A stretch of DNA of 31,589 nucleotides from Desulfurococcales archaeon (GCA_027066265.1 JAMOOB010000395.1:1-31589); one strand, 5' to 3'; positions 1 through 8,396 are shown, counted from the first letter of the stretch. Program-made: numbers and translations. Notes: generated from the sequence alone by a model not told the origin.

Positions 1-561
1 CCCAAGGATATCAACGCTATTCGAAGCGTTGTGATAGGTACCGTAAGGTCGAGGTATAGCTACGACGAGCTACTGCTCAAGATCGTGGACGTCTCGGTGA
101 GAGGATCCAGAGCCGTGGTGAACATAGTCTACAGCGGCAAGGTTCCTAGAGCCGAGGTAGCTGCTACGGCCATCCAGGGACTCCTCAACGCTATGAGGAA
201 CCGCTTCAGGTTGAGGAAGTTCAGCTTCATACTCGTCAACGTATCGAAGACTGGATCGAGTCGAGGCATCAAGTTCCTCGCAACCACTAGGATCCCAAGG
301 GTTGTCTACCTAGCGATTCCGAGAATCATAGAGGTGCTGAAGAAGTACAACGTAGTGGTTAGGAGGTGGAGCGTTAAGCTCTGTGGCGATACCGTGAGAG
401 TATCGATGAACTGTAGCTCTGGGATTCCCGAGATCAGCGTTAGCGAGATAAAGGCTGAGCTCAGATCGATACTCGATAGAATGCTGTTGGAGAAGAGGGT
501 GTGTCTAGACATCGATATCCATGCTAGGGTGAATAGGTACGAACTCGAGGTATGTAGATGA
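1..561 (+). CDS. Unknown protein, 5' end cut by window edge
   Basis: I do not recognise this protein. A GTG at position 31 gives 176 residues, but the frame stays open back to base 1 (PKDINAIRSV before it), so the gene probably begins outside the window. The product is soluble-looking, basic and rich in Val, Ile and Arg, as in thermophile proteins, with no signal peptide or membrane segment. It has alternating beta and helical stretches, with helix-like segments near residues 43-60, 95-106 and 138-152 (GTG numbering). Two or three Cys residues in the C-terminal half show no metal-binding spacing. It converges on the methyltransferase gene with only four bases between the two stops. The coding call is firm from composition and length; the function is open. 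Confidence 0.7.
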   Translation, partial: PKDINAIRSVVIGTVRSRYSYDELLLKIVDVSVRGSRAVVNIVYSGKVPRAEVAATAIQGLLNAMRNRFRLRKFSFILVNVSKTGSSRGIKFLATTRIPRVVYLAIPRIIEVLKKYNVVVRRWSVKLCGDTVRVSMNCSSGIPEISVSEIKAELRSILDRMLLEKRVCLDIDIHARVNRYELEVCR

Positions 562-565
562 AGCC

Positions 566-1465
566 TCAGCAACGTACCGAGATAGCTAGTCCCGCTGGAT
601 CGGTTGCTACGACTATGCATCGATACGGTTCGCTACAGATTCGCTCTAGGAAACCCTTCATCGCGTACGCATTGGAGAGAGCGTTGTGTGCAAGGATCGT
701 AGCTCCATCAACGAGCTTACCCTCCACAGCTTCTAGGTACGCTAGGTACTCGCTCTTCTCACCATCGATGAACGTCAACACGATTCGATCAACCTCTTCG
801 TAGCGGTACGTCTTCGCATCGCTACACACGATCTCTAGAACATCGTCGAGCTCCAGCTCCTTGGCTACGCTACGAGCGTACTCAACCCTATCGCACCTCC
901 TATCGATGGATAGAACACGCGAACCGAACTCCTTCGCTACCTGAGCAAGCCAAAGCGTTGAGAAGCCTAGACCCGTACCGATCTCTACGACCCACCCCTT
1001 TCTATGACTAAGCACGAACTTGGATAAGGTGTAGAGCGCGTAAGCGGTGTTGAAATGTATGGGGTAGGGACCTTCAACGATGGATTTCCTCCAAACATCC
1101 ACCACCTTCTGCAGGAAACGATCGTCGTACCCACGCTTAGCAAACGTAGCTACGCCACCATCTATCGGTATCCACGTCCTTACGAAACCTCGATCGACCA
1201 ACTGCTTCACAACATCGTTACACCTATCGATACCCACCACAGCGTTCACGAGCATCAGCAACGCATCGTTGCGGATCTCTGTAGCGATCTTCTCAACGAT
1301 GCTGAGATCGATTCTATACGCATCGAGAAGAACTGCATCGGCGTACGCAACATCATCGACACGAACAACGCGGTCCATAGAGGTAGGAAATATGTTGCTA
1401 GGATCGTAGATCCTGAGCTTAGGTACGCACCTAGCCAACACTTCGAAGAGTAGAGCTAGGTACAT
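566..1465 (-). CDS. Class I SAM-dependent methyltransferase
   Basis: This is a predicted S-adenosylmethionine-dependent methyltransferase with a Rossmann fold. Motif I is VVEIGTGLGFST at residues 159-170, and the acidic residue ending beta-2 is D188 (VLSIDRR). The segment after it (VEYARSVAKELEL, then IVCSDA) fits motifs II-III of O-methyltransferase-like enzymes. The first ~150 residues carry no motif I know and may be a substrate-recognition domain; the family core is only ~180-220 residues, so the 299-residue length implies an N-terminal extension. The acceptor cannot be told from sequence. A TATA-like GGTTTTAG (minus strand, around 1500-1508) lies about 40 bases before the ATG. It is transcribed alone, with vapC ending 111 bases upstream. 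Confidence 0.75.
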   Translation of the reverse strand: MYLALLFEVLARCVPKLRIYDPSNIFPTSMDRVVRVDDVAYADAVLLDAYRIDLSIVEKIATEIRNDALLMLVNAVVGIDRCNDVVKQLVDRGFVRTWIPIDGGVATFAKRGYDDRFLQKVVDVWRKSIVEGPYPIHFNTAYALYTLSKFVLSHRKGWVVEIGTGLGFSTLWLAQVAKEFGSRVLSIDRRCDRVEYARSVAKELELDDVLEIVCSDAKTYRYEEVDRIVLTFIDGEKSEYLAYLEAVEGKLVDGATILAHNALSNAYAMKGFLERICSEPYRCIVVATDPAGLAISVRC

Positions 1466-1576
1466 AGAGACTCACCACGAATAGACGATCGATCCCTCGG
1501 CTAAAACCCTCCACGCATTCGGTTGATCAGCATCGAGGTCGATCAATGCTTTACAACCGCTAACTACTTCAAAGCG

Positions 1577-2032
1577 TTACCACACAACCTCTACACCAAG
1601 CTTCTGGGCTACGTACATCAAATCCTTGTCTCCCGTAACGATGGGTATAGCATGCTTTCTCGCTACAGCGATCGTTGTTGCATCAGCTATCGACAACCTT
1701 CTCCGTCTAAGTTGAACATCGCAAGACTCCTGAAGTAGCTTATCGCCTAGAAGCTTAACCTTCGCAGCTTCTATCGCTAGCTCGGGTGTTAGCTCCTCGA
1801 GCGTGAAGTACACGTTAACGAAACTTAGCAACTCGTATTCGTCGCGGAACGGTAATCTCCCCTTCTTCCAATGGTATGCGAGTTCGAATACCGTTAAGTA
1901 GTGGATTACACCTTCGATTCTTCCTCTTCTCACATCCTCTAGGATCGCCGAAGCTCTAGGACTAGCTTCGCCCAAGATATCGGCCATTATGGCGTAGGTA
2001 TCGATAACTACCTTCCGTGTCGAGCTAGCCAA
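1577..2032 (-). CDS. vapC: VapC toxin, PIN-domain ribonuclease
   Basis: This is a PIN-domain endoribonuclease, the toxin of a type II toxin-antitoxin pair. The four acidic residues expected for Mg2+ binding are visible: D11 in VVIDTY, E50 in TVFELAYHW, D117 in LSIADAT and D135 in VTGDKDL. At 151 residues it is slightly longer than the usual 125-145. Its start overlaps the last 25 bases of vapB in another frame, the usual arrangement for translational coupling of toxin to antitoxin. The gene looks intact, unlike the second vapC near 30.4 kb. In known VapCs the target is tRNA or rRNA; the target here is unknown. Confidence 0.88.
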   Translation of the reverse strand: MASSTRKVVIDTYAIMADILGEASPRASAILEDVRRGRIEGVIHYLTVFELAYHWKKGRLPFRDEYELLSFVNVYFTLEELTPELAIEAAKVKLLGDKLLQESCDVQLRRRRLSIADATTIAVARKHAIPIVTGDKDLMYVAQKLGVEVVW

Positions 2033-2283
2033 AGATCTTCAACCTCATCGAGCTCCTCTTCAGCTCGATCGAGATCTACGCGAAGCTTCATCTTCTTAGC
2101 GCGTTCACGGAGTTCTAGCCATAGATCTGTGCGGATAGGTCTAAGCACTAGCTGATTCCCTTCAACAACGATCTCCAGCAAATCGTTTTCTTGTATGCCC
2201 AGCGATCGAAGGATATCGATGGGGAGAACTATCGTTCCATCTCTACGTACCCGTACTATCACTGAGCTCTGTACGTTCTGCAT
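2008..2283 (-). CDS. vapB: VapB antitoxin, AbrB/SpoVT type
   Basis: This is the antitoxin partner of the downstream VapC. The N-terminal half (residues ~6-50) is a swapped-hairpin AbrB/SpoVT domain: VRVRRDGTIVLPIDILRSLG, then NDLLEIVVEGNQLVLRP, which matches the family pattern of 'G-x-I-x-LP' followed by 'G-D-x-l-x-v-x-v-x-g-x-l-x-l-x-P'. The C-terminal half (residues ~52-91) is a charged helix ending in DEVEDLWLARHGR, which would wrap the toxin active site. The ATG at 2283 is supported by a TATA-like stretch (around 2308-2325, minus strand) at leaderless or near-leaderless distance. A palindrome in the same place (2302-2316) is a likely autoregulatory operator. Confidence 0.88.
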   Translation of the reverse strand: MQNVQSSVIVRVRRDGTIVLPIDILRSLGIQENDLLEIVVEGNQLVLRPIRTDLWLELRERAKKMKLRVDLDRAEEELDEVEDLWLARHGR

Positions 2284-2301
2284 ACATGGATCCCTAGCCG
2301 T

Positions 2302-2316
2302 GGTATTCCAAATACC
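2302..2316. promoter_or_regulatory. Palindromic operator candidate in vapBC promoter
   Basis: The sequence GGTATT-CCA-AATACC is a perfect 6-bp inverted repeat with a 3-base spacer. It begins 19 bases upstream of the vapB ATG. On the minus strand it overlaps or directly follows the A/T-rich promoter elements (GCATAATAGC and GTATTTGG). AbrB-type antitoxins commonly repress their own operon by binding such sites; binding here is inferred. Confidence 0.5.
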
Positions 2317-2410
2317 GCTATTATGCCGTTATCGAGGTAGTGGATCCAAGGTTTCGTAGCGTAGAGGTTTTGGTTCAGTACGTCTAAGCTTTACGGGGGT
2401 TGAAGACGGG

Positions 2411-2935
2411 TTGGGAACGTTCGTTGCACTTCTCGTCGATGATGAGCGTCTGAAAGAGCTTGCCAAGTCTTTCGAGTACTACGGTTACGAACCACCACCG
2501 CTTCTCCACGTAACGATCGTGTTCCTTGGGGATGTATCGGGGATCTACCTACATCGGTTGGTGGCTACGCTTACGGAGAAGGTATTCGTTGCTCCGAAGA
2601 GGTTGAGAATCGTTGGCTACGATCTTCTTCCACCAGGTAAGGAAACCAACATCGCTCTTCTCGTCGATGAACCTAGGTTGGTAGAGCTAAGGAACGAGAT
2701 CCTAGACATCGTCAAGCCCGTTAAGGAAGATCGATTCGAGTACCGACCCCACCTAACCATCGCTAGAAGAGCTAGAGCTCCAGATAGGGAGACGACCGAG
2801 CGTATCGTTAAGCTTCTCGAGAACCTGTGGAGAACGGGTAGGATACCTAGAACCGTTGCATGTAGAGAGCTAGCGGTTGTTCAAAGCATTCGTGGTACGT
2901 ACCGAGTCCTAAGCAAGCTACGTACCGTGGATTAG
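2411..2935 (+). CDS. thpR: RNA 2',3'-cyclic phosphodiesterase (2'-5' RNA ligase family)
   Basis: This is a member of the 2H phosphoesterase superfamily, ThpR/LigT branch. Both catalytic histidine motifs are present: HVTIVFLG (H33) and HLTIAR (H114). Enzymes of this family hydrolyse 2',3'-cyclic phosphates on RNA to 2'-phosphates and can join tRNA halves with a 2'-5' linkage in vitro. The length of 174 residues is typical (~180). The start is a TTG, the only plausible initiation codon before the conserved N-terminal strand (GTFVALLVD). A TATA-like AAGCTTTACG lies about 20 bases before it, so the mRNA is probably leaderless. It stands alone between the divergent vapBC and the convergent THUMP gene. 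Confidence 0.88.
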   Translation: MGTFVALLVDDERLKELAKSFEYYGYEPPPLLHVTIVFLGDVSGIYLHRLVATLTEKVFVAPKRLRIVGYDLLPPGKETNIALLVDEPRLVELRNEILDIVKPVKEDRFEYRPHLTIARRARAPDRETTERIVKLLENLWRTGRIPRTVACRELAVVQSIRGTYRVLSKLRTVD

Positions 2936-3000
2936 AGCTAGGAATACTTGCATAGAGCTTTACGTAGGTTTCGGCGACGCTATTGCTAACCCTACCTCTA

Positions 3001-3957
3001 TCAGAACCCTAGCGATGCGTAGGTGTAGAGAATGCCTAGCGCGTAGGCTAGCGCAGTAGTGGTTCTCATAGGCATCCCAGTCGCGGGACCGAGCCTTGCT
3101 TGGTACCTACATCGCTCTCTAAGTTCTTCACCTACATCGCGGTACTCGTTCCCTAGCACGAGTCCCAGTCTTCTCCACTCGATGTTCGATACAACGTCTA
3201 GCAGAAGGTCTTCGCCTCTCGATGCGTGCATGGATAGAGCTATCGCTAGGTCTATCCCCTCCATAGCCTCGTCAACGCTATCGATGACGAGGACGTTGCT
3301 GGGTTTCTCGATCCCTAAGCTACGCAGAGCCCTCTCGACGATGTTTGGAGCCGGTCGGTAGAACCTTAGTTCGAATCCTAGTGCTCGCGATAGCTGGATC
3401 AAGTCCATCGCTTCGTAGAGCGTCTGAATACCATCGACGACCGCAACGATGCTCCTAGCTACCTCCATGGGTATGGAGAACCTACGCTTCTCCAGCTCTA
3501 GCCAGCTCCATCCAACGAAGATCCGATCCCTCTCGATACCGATGAACAGGGTATGGGTGTAGCTACGTGGATCGGGCTGCGCCAACCCGTGTTCGAGGAT
3601 CTTCCTAGCCACGATGCGAGCGAGATCGATGCTCTTGATAGGGAAGGTCTTGTCCCATCTACGAACCTCTACCCGTAGCCTACGCCCCTTCAACGTTTTC
3701 TCGACTACCTCGAGCGAAGCGTTCAGAACCTCGTCCAGATCCTTACCAACGATCTTCTCCACCACGAAGATCCTAGAAACGCAGTCCAAACTCATCAGAT
3801 GCCGTGGATCGAAATCGTTTGGAACCTCGATGAGTGCTCGTAGACCACCCCAATCCTCGAGAACGCTGTGGTGAACGTTGAGCGAGGTAAGTAGGTTGAG
3901 AACCTTGTCTAGGCATACACGACGCGAGTAGGGTTCGAAAAGAGCTACGATCTTCAT
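3001..3957 (-). CDS. THUMP-SPOUT protein, putative RNA methyltransferase
   Basis: The order of domains suggests an RNA-modifying enzyme. Residues ~60-155 resemble a THUMP RNA-binding domain (LRVEVRRWDKTFPIKSIDLARIVARKIL, then YTHTLFIGIERDRIFVGW). Residues ~165-318 resemble a SPOUT (trefoil-knot) methyltransferase, with LGLVLGNE (264-271), TGMPMRTTT (293-301) and a final helix ALAYALGILYTY, the usual C-terminal knot signature. THUMP domains bind the acceptor stem of tRNA, so a tRNA substrate is likely, but the modified position cannot be given. The start ATG overlaps the ileS stop (ATGA), which implies translational coupling with isoleucyl-tRNA synthetase. Confidence is good for the fold and moderate for enzymatic activity. 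Confidence 0.7.
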   Translation of the reverse strand: MKIVALFEPYSRRVCLDKVLNLLTSLNVHHSVLEDWGGLRALIEVPNDFDPRHLMSLDCVSRIFVVEKIVGKDLDEVLNASLEVVEKTLKGRRLRVEVRRWDKTFPIKSIDLARIVARKILEHGLAQPDPRSYTHTLFIGIERDRIFVGWSWLELEKRRFSIPMEVARSIVAVVDGIQTLYEAMDLIQLSRALGFELRFYRPAPNIVERALRSLGIEKPSNVLVIDSVDEAMEGIDLAIALSMHASRGEDLLLDVVSNIEWRRLGLVLGNEYRDVGEELRERCRYQARLGPATGMPMRTTTALAYALGILYTYASLGF

Positions 3958-6932
3958 CGCGAGATCTCCAGCTTTATCACCAGCTCCATACCCTCAACAA
4001 CGCTCTTCCTACCACCTTCGGGAGGAGCGTCGAGCAACACGATTTCGCGACAACGCGTTTCCCTAGCTATGTAGTCCCTGAACCTCTCCACAGCCTTCCT
4101 AAGATCGCCCACGGCGTAGATCAGCAACCTATCGATCCACGCATCGATGGGTAGATCCATCTCCTTCCTAAGCACTTGCACCCTCCTAACAACATCCTTC
4201 GCGAGTCCCTCCATCAACGTCTCTTCGTCTAGCTTCAGATCCGCGTAGACTACCAGATCCTTATCCTCGTAGATCTTCTCCAAACCCTCCACCTTACCAA
4301 CATCGCTAACCAGCTCAATCTCCTTAACGTTGGCGTAGATCTTCACCACGTCTACACCCTTGGCAATGTCTTCGAGACCCTCCCTAGCAACAACCACCAC
4401 GCGCTTGATTGGCCACCTACGCTTGATCCCGACCCTCGTCCTCGCAGCTAGAACGGCTTCTGCAACCACGAACATTTTCTCGACTCCTCTCCAACACGAT
4501 TCGTCCAGCAACTCCTTCGGTATGGAGGGCCAGGACTCCATGTGTACGCTCTCCAGAGCCTTGGGATCGTAGCGCTTTACGAATGCTTGGTAGAGGTACT
4601 CCGCGATGAATGGGGCGAAGGGTGCCAACACCTTCAGCACGTTCTTGATTACGTAGAACAGCGTTGCGTAAGCACTACGCTTCTCAACGCGATCCTCTTC
4701 CAGCCATACTCTGGGCCTTATCAACGTGATGTAGCGATGGCTAAGCTTCTCCACGATGAAGTTCAGCACTGTTCGAGCAGCTAGGTGGAGATCGTTGTTG
4801 AGTATCCTAGCCTCTACCTCCTCTACCAACCTCTTCAACTCGTAGAGGATCCACCTATCCACGGGAAGAGCGTTCCCTAGATCCTTCTCGAGGTTCTCAG
4901 CGCTCCACCTATCCATGGATGCGTAGGTATGGGCGAAGAGTACGCAGTTCCACAGTATATCGAGCTGTCTACGGATCTCCGAAACCTCGTCGGGATCGAA
5001 GTTTATCGAATCCCACGGCGCTGCCTTCGTCGTTACGTAGAGCCTCAAGAGATCGGCTCCGAACTTCTCCATGAAGTCCTTGGCCCAGATCACGTTGCCT
5101 AGATGCTTACTCATCTTCTTACCGTACTTATCCAGTACGTGTCCTTGGCATAGCACGGCGCGGAACGGTGTCTTTCCATACATAGCTACGGAGGTTACCA
5201 ACAACGTGTAGAACCATCCACGAGTCTGGTCAACGGCTTCCGTTATCCAGTCGTAGGGGAAGAGCTCGTCGAAGAGATGATCCCATCCGTACTGGTGCAG
5301 AGCAGCCGTGTGAGCTATGCCGCTATCGAGCCATACATCAACGACGTAGGGTTCCCTCACCATATCGCCACCGCACTTAGGACACCTTAGAACGATCCTA
5401 TCGATCCATGGGCGGTGAGGATCTACGAAGTCCTGCGGATTCTTAGCTAGCTTCCTAAGCTCTTCGAAGCTACCTACAGCGAGTCTATAGCCACACGATC
5501 TGCAGGTCCATACGGGTAGAGGTGTTCCCCAGAACCTCTCTCTAGATACGCACCAATCCCTTGCGTTCGCCAACCAATCTTCGAACCTCTTGCCAGCCCA
5601 ATCCGGTCTCCAACGAATCTTCTCGTTCTCTTCAAGCATAGTCTTCTTGATCGGTTCTATCCTTATGAACCACTGACGATCTGCGTAGTACATGAGCGGG
5701 GTATCGCATCTCCAGCAGTGTGGATACTCGTGCTCGATCCATCCTAGGTAAACGAGTAGTCCCTTCCTACGTAGATCCTCCACAACCTTCTCGCTAGCAT
5801 CCCTAAACCATAGCCCAGCGTACTTACCAGCATCTTCGGTGAACACACCGTTCTTCGCAATCGGTCTAAACACCTCGATACCAACGGATTTACACAGCTC
5901 GAAGTCTTCGGGACCGTGAGCAGGTGCACAGTGTACTACGCCGGTTCCCTCCTCCATCGATACCCATTCAGCCGTCAACACCGTGTGGTGCGGTGGTCTA
6001 TGCTCTCTATGCTTAGGAACCTCTTCTAGGAGTGGATGTTCGTAGACCTTGCCCTCCAGAGCCTTGCCGGGGAACTCCTCTACGATCTCGTAGCTCTGGA
6101 GACCAACCTCCTTAGCAAAGGCTTCGAGTCTCTTCTTCGCTAGGATCCAGAACTCGTTACCTACACGAATCTTGACGTAGGTCTCGGTCGGGTGAACTGC
6201 AACGGCTTCGTTGGCTATGATAGTCCATGGAGTGGTGGTCCACGCTACGAGGAAGGTGTTGGGTTCGTCGAGGAGCTTTATCTTGAAGTAGAGGCTCGGA
6301 TCCTTAACGACCTTGTACCCCAGCGCAACCTCGTGGCTACTCAGAGCCGTTTCACATCGTGGACACACGGGTACGACTCGAAGATCTTCGTAGAGCCATC
6401 CACGTTCCCACATCTCCTTGAGGAACCTCCACGCGATCTCTATGTATCTGGGATGCCTCGTCTGGTAAGCATGGTCGTAGTCTAGCCAGAGACCAAGCCT
6501 TTCGCTTGCACTCCTCCACTCACTGATGTAGTAATCCACGAGTTTCTGGCACTCATCAATGAATTTCTCGACGCCGTACTCGAGTATATCCTTCTTGCTT
6601 CGGAACCCAAGCTTCTTCTCAACCTCGAGCTCTACGGGAAGACCCTGGGTATCCCAACCAGCTTGATCCCAGACTCTGAACCCCTTCATCCTGTAGTAGC
6701 GAAGAACTATGTCCTTGAACGTTCTACCCCTAGCGTGCCCAACGTGCATGTATCCGTTGGCTGTGGGAGGCCCTTCGAGGAATCGGAACAGAGGTGCATC
6801 TTCTCGAGATAGGCTCTGTTCACGAACCTTCCTCGGGATCTCGTACTCCTTCCAGAAGCTTAGTACCCATTCCTCTACCTTCTTCGGATCGTAACGCTTA
6901 CCAAGTTCGGGAACCACGGATAATGTTACCAC
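3954..6932 (-). CDS. ileS: Isoleucyl-tRNA synthetase
   Basis: This class Ia aminoacyl-tRNA synthetase charges tRNA-Ile. The HIGH motif appears as HVGH (about residue 63-66 from this start), in the context EGPPTANGYMHVGHARGR. The KMSKS loop is KMSKH at 5103-5117. The CP1 editing domain is present with TTPWTIIANEAV and the GTGVVHCAPAHGPEDFE signature. Zinc-type Cys pairs occur in VCPRCET, WRCDTP and WTCRSCGY...LRCPKCGG. The C-terminal anticodon-binding region is complete. Length is about 990 residues, normal for the archaeal type. The frame extends upstream to a GTG at 6995, but a TATA-like AGCTTTTAGA on the minus strand (6955-6966) sits inside that extension, so GTG 6932 (leaderless) or GTG 6917 is a better start. 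The THUMP-SPOUT gene follows in the same operon. Confidence 0.97.
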   Translation of the reverse strand: MVTLSVVPELGKRYDPKKVEEWVLSFWKEYEIPRKVREQSLSREDAPLFRFLEGPPTANGYMHVGHARGRTFKDIVLRYYRMKGFRVWDQAGWDTQGLPVELEVEKKLGFRSKKDILEYGVEKFIDECQKLVDYYISEWRSASERLGLWLDYDHAYQTRHPRYIEIAWRFLKEMWERGWLYEDLRVVPVCPRCETALSSHEVALGYKVVKDPSLYFKIKLLDEPNTFLVAWTTTPWTIIANEAVAVHPTETYVKIRVGNEFWILAKKRLEAFAKEVGLQSYEIVEEFPGKALEGKVYEHPLLEEVPKHREHRPPHHTVLTAEWVSMEEGTGVVHCAPAHGPEDFELCKSVGIEVFRPIAKNGVFTEDAGKYAGLWFRDASEKVVEDLRRKGLLVYLGWIEHEYPHCWRCDTPLMYYADRQWFIRIEPIKKTMLEENEKIRWRPDWAGKRFEDWLANARDWCVSRERFWGTPLPVWTCRSCGYRLAVGSFEELRKLAKNPQDFVDPHRPWIDRIVLRCPKCGGDMVREPYVVDVWLDSGIAHTAALHQYGWDHLFDELFPYDWITEAVDQTRGWFYTLLVTSVAMYGKTPFRAVLCQGHVLDKYGKKMSKHLGNVIWAKDFMEKFGADLLRLYVTTKAAPWDSINFDPDEVSEIRRQLDILWNCVLFAHTYASMDRWSAENLEKDLGNALPVDRWILYELKRLVEEVEARILNNDLHLAARTVLNFIVEKLSHRYITLIRPRVWLEEDRVEKRSAYATLFYVIKNVLKVLAPFAPFIAEYLYQAFVKRYDPKALESVHMESWPSIPKELLDESCWRGVEKMFVVAEAVLAARTRVGIKRRWPIKRVVVVAREGLEDIAKGVDVVKIYANVKEIELVSDVGKVEGLEKIYEDKDLVVYADLKLDEETLMEGLAKDVVRRVQVLRKEMDLPIDAWIDRLLIYAVGDLRKAVERFRDYIARETRCREIVLLDAPPEGGRKSVVEGMELVIKLEISR

Positions 6933-6954
6933 CCACGCACCAAGGTATGGGGAG

Positions 6955-6966
6955 GGGTCTAAAAGC
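6955..6966 (-). promoter_or_regulatory. TATA-like promoter of ileS
   Basis: The minus strand reads AGCTTTTAGACC here. Its centre is about 29 bases upstream of GTG 6932, which fits a leaderless crenarchaeal transcript and argues against the longer 6995 start. Confidence 0.45.
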
Positions 6967-7046
6967 TGTGAATCGCGTTGAATAGCTACGACCACGATCG
7001 TTTCCGAGGATCGTCGAGTTCATCGATGTGGTTTGGGATAGGTACG

Positions 7047-7096
7047 AACCTATTTATATGACTAGAGCGCTGAACGTACTAGCTAACGCTTATTCG
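7047..7096 (+). promoter_or_regulatory. Promoter region of the glycosyltransferase gene
   Basis: Two TATA-like boxes occur: CCTATTTATATG at 7047-7058 and CGCTTATTC at 7087-7095. The second is ~23 bases before the ATG at 7114, the spacing expected for a leaderless transcript; the first would give a leader of ~35 bases. Confidence 0.45.
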
Positions 7097-7113
7097 TTTC
7101 CAACGCTCTTCGC

Positions 7114-8289
7114 ATGGGTGAGACGTTGTCTCGTGGTAGCGTAGCTGTGGTACACCCCTTCCTATGCATCATGGGTGGTGGCGAGTTCCTAGCGCTGGTA
7201 GCTGCGAGAGTACTGAAGGATTCCGGCTACGACGTAACGATGTATACCCTCACCGAGGTTCCGCTCGACGATATTAAGAGGTTCCTAGGCGTAGAGTTCA
7301 GGATCCCGATAAAGTTGCTGAACTACCGCATCGATAGACCAATCACGGAGATTCTGTGGGGATCGAGTTCTAGGAAGATCAAGCTCTTGATGAGCTTCGA
7401 ACTCGCACCACTAATCGAAGAGCTTTGGAAGGAACACGACGTTGTGTTCGATACGCAGAGCGATCTCGTACTTCCATGCGATGTTAGGTACCTTCACTAC
7501 CCATGGCTCGTTCCCGACGGTTTCGAGGATCCTAGCTACCTAGCGCTCTACAACGCAACGCTTCACCGTATCAAGGATCTGCTTAGGAGATCCCGAGTCC
7601 TTACGAACAGTAGCTGGACAGCTGCAAAGATACTGCGTAGCCTAGGGATCTTCGCTGAGGTTCTGCATCCACCCGTCAAGGTTAGGGAGATCGTCGAAGC
7701 TTGTCGAGGTGTTGAGAAGGATCCCAAGCTCGTGGTAACGATATCGAGGTTCGCACCCGATAAGAAGGTGGATACCGTTGTAAGGATCGCGAGCTTGGTT
7801 AGAGACATGAAGTTCGTGATCATGGGTAGCCTAAGCGCTGAGAGCAGGAAGGTGTTGGAGCAGGTACGGGTATTGATGGAGGAGATGGGTTTGGACAACG
7901 TAGAGCTTCGACCCAATGCATCGAGGAAGGATCTCGTTGGAACGCTGTGCAGAGCCTCGATATATCTACACCCAGCTTTTGCCGAACACTTCGGGATAGC
8001 CGTAGTCGAAGCGATGGCTGCGGGAGCCGTACCGGTAGTGTTCCGCGATGGAGGTACGTGGCACGACATAGTATCGCTCATAGATCAGAGGCTCGGGTAC
8101 CAAACGATCGAGGAAGCAGCTCAAGTCATACAGATGCTTCGAACTCGCGAGCTGTGGACCAAGCTATCGAGAAGATCGAGAGCTCTCGCAAGAAAATTCG
8201 ATATCGAAGCCTTCGCTAGGAGAATCGTGGAGGTGATCGACGTGGTGACGAGGATAAGGAGGATTGCGAAGAGGTGGGGAGCTGCATGA
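7114..8289 (+). CDS. GT4-type glycosyltransferase, ALG11-like
   Basis: This is a retaining GT-B glycosyltransferase of the GT4 family. The N-terminal Rossmann half contains a donor/acceptor loop HPFLCIMGGGEF (14-25). The segment DTQSDLVLPCDVRYLHYPW (113-131) resembles the eukaryotic ALG11 mannosyltransferase region. The C-terminal half has VVTISRFAPDKKVD and the signature E291-HFGIAVV-E299, the EX7E motif that positions the nucleotide sugar. Length (391) is normal. It probably adds a sugar, perhaps mannose, to a lipid carrier or glycolipid at the cytoplasmic membrane face; donor and acceptor are inferred from family only. Its TGA overlaps the ATG of a 36-codon ORF. No other glycan genes are nearby. 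Confidence 0.85.
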   Translation: MGETLSRGSVAVVHPFLCIMGGGEFLALVAARVLKDSGYDVTMYTLTEVPLDDIKRFLGVEFRIPIKLLNYRIDRPITEILWGSSSRKIKLLMSFELAPLIEELWKEHDVVFDTQSDLVLPCDVRYLHYPWLVPDGFEDPSYLALYNATLHRIKDLLRRSRVLTNSSWTAAKILRSLGIFAEVLHPPVKVREIVEACRGVEKDPKLVVTISRFAPDKKVDTVVRIASLVRDMKFVIMGSLSAESRKVLEQVRVLMEEMGLDNVELRPNASRKDLVGTLCRASIYLHPAFAEHFGIAVVEAMAAGAVPVVFRDGGTWHDIVSLIDQRLGYQTIEEAAQVIQMLRTRELWTKLSRRSRALARKFDIEAFARRIVEVIDVVTRIRRIAKRWGAA

Positions 8290-8396
8290 TCGTTGTAAGG
8301 ATCGAGATGAAGATCGTGGATAGGGTAGAGCTCCGCAAGCATAGCGTCAAGGAGTTGGTGGAGGAGGTGCTCAAGTTTTTGGAGGGATCTGGCTAG
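8286..8396 (+). CDS. Possible 36-residue small protein
   Basis: A short frame starts with an ATG that overlaps the glycosyltransferase stop codon (ATGA) and ends just inside the convergent downstream gene. The predicted peptide has a beta-like start (MIVVRIEMKIVD) followed by an amphipathic charged helix (SVKELVEEVLKFLEG), and its composition is like the real proteins around it. The ATGA junction is typical of coupled translation. I know no family for it, and at this size a chance frame is possible. Confidence 0.45.
   Translation: MIVVRIEMKIVDRVELRKHSVKELVEEVLKFLEGSG

Noticed and set aside
6994..7014. ACGATC...GATCGT inverted repeat before ileS as a regulatory site
   Set aside because: GATCG is very frequent in this DNA, the spacer is nine bases and the repeat lies upstream of the predicted promoter without further support.
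7563..8081. 172-codon minus-strand frame opposite the glycosyltransferase
   Set aside because: The Ser/Thr-rich translation is typical of an antisense shadow; the plus-strand gene has complete GT4 motifs.
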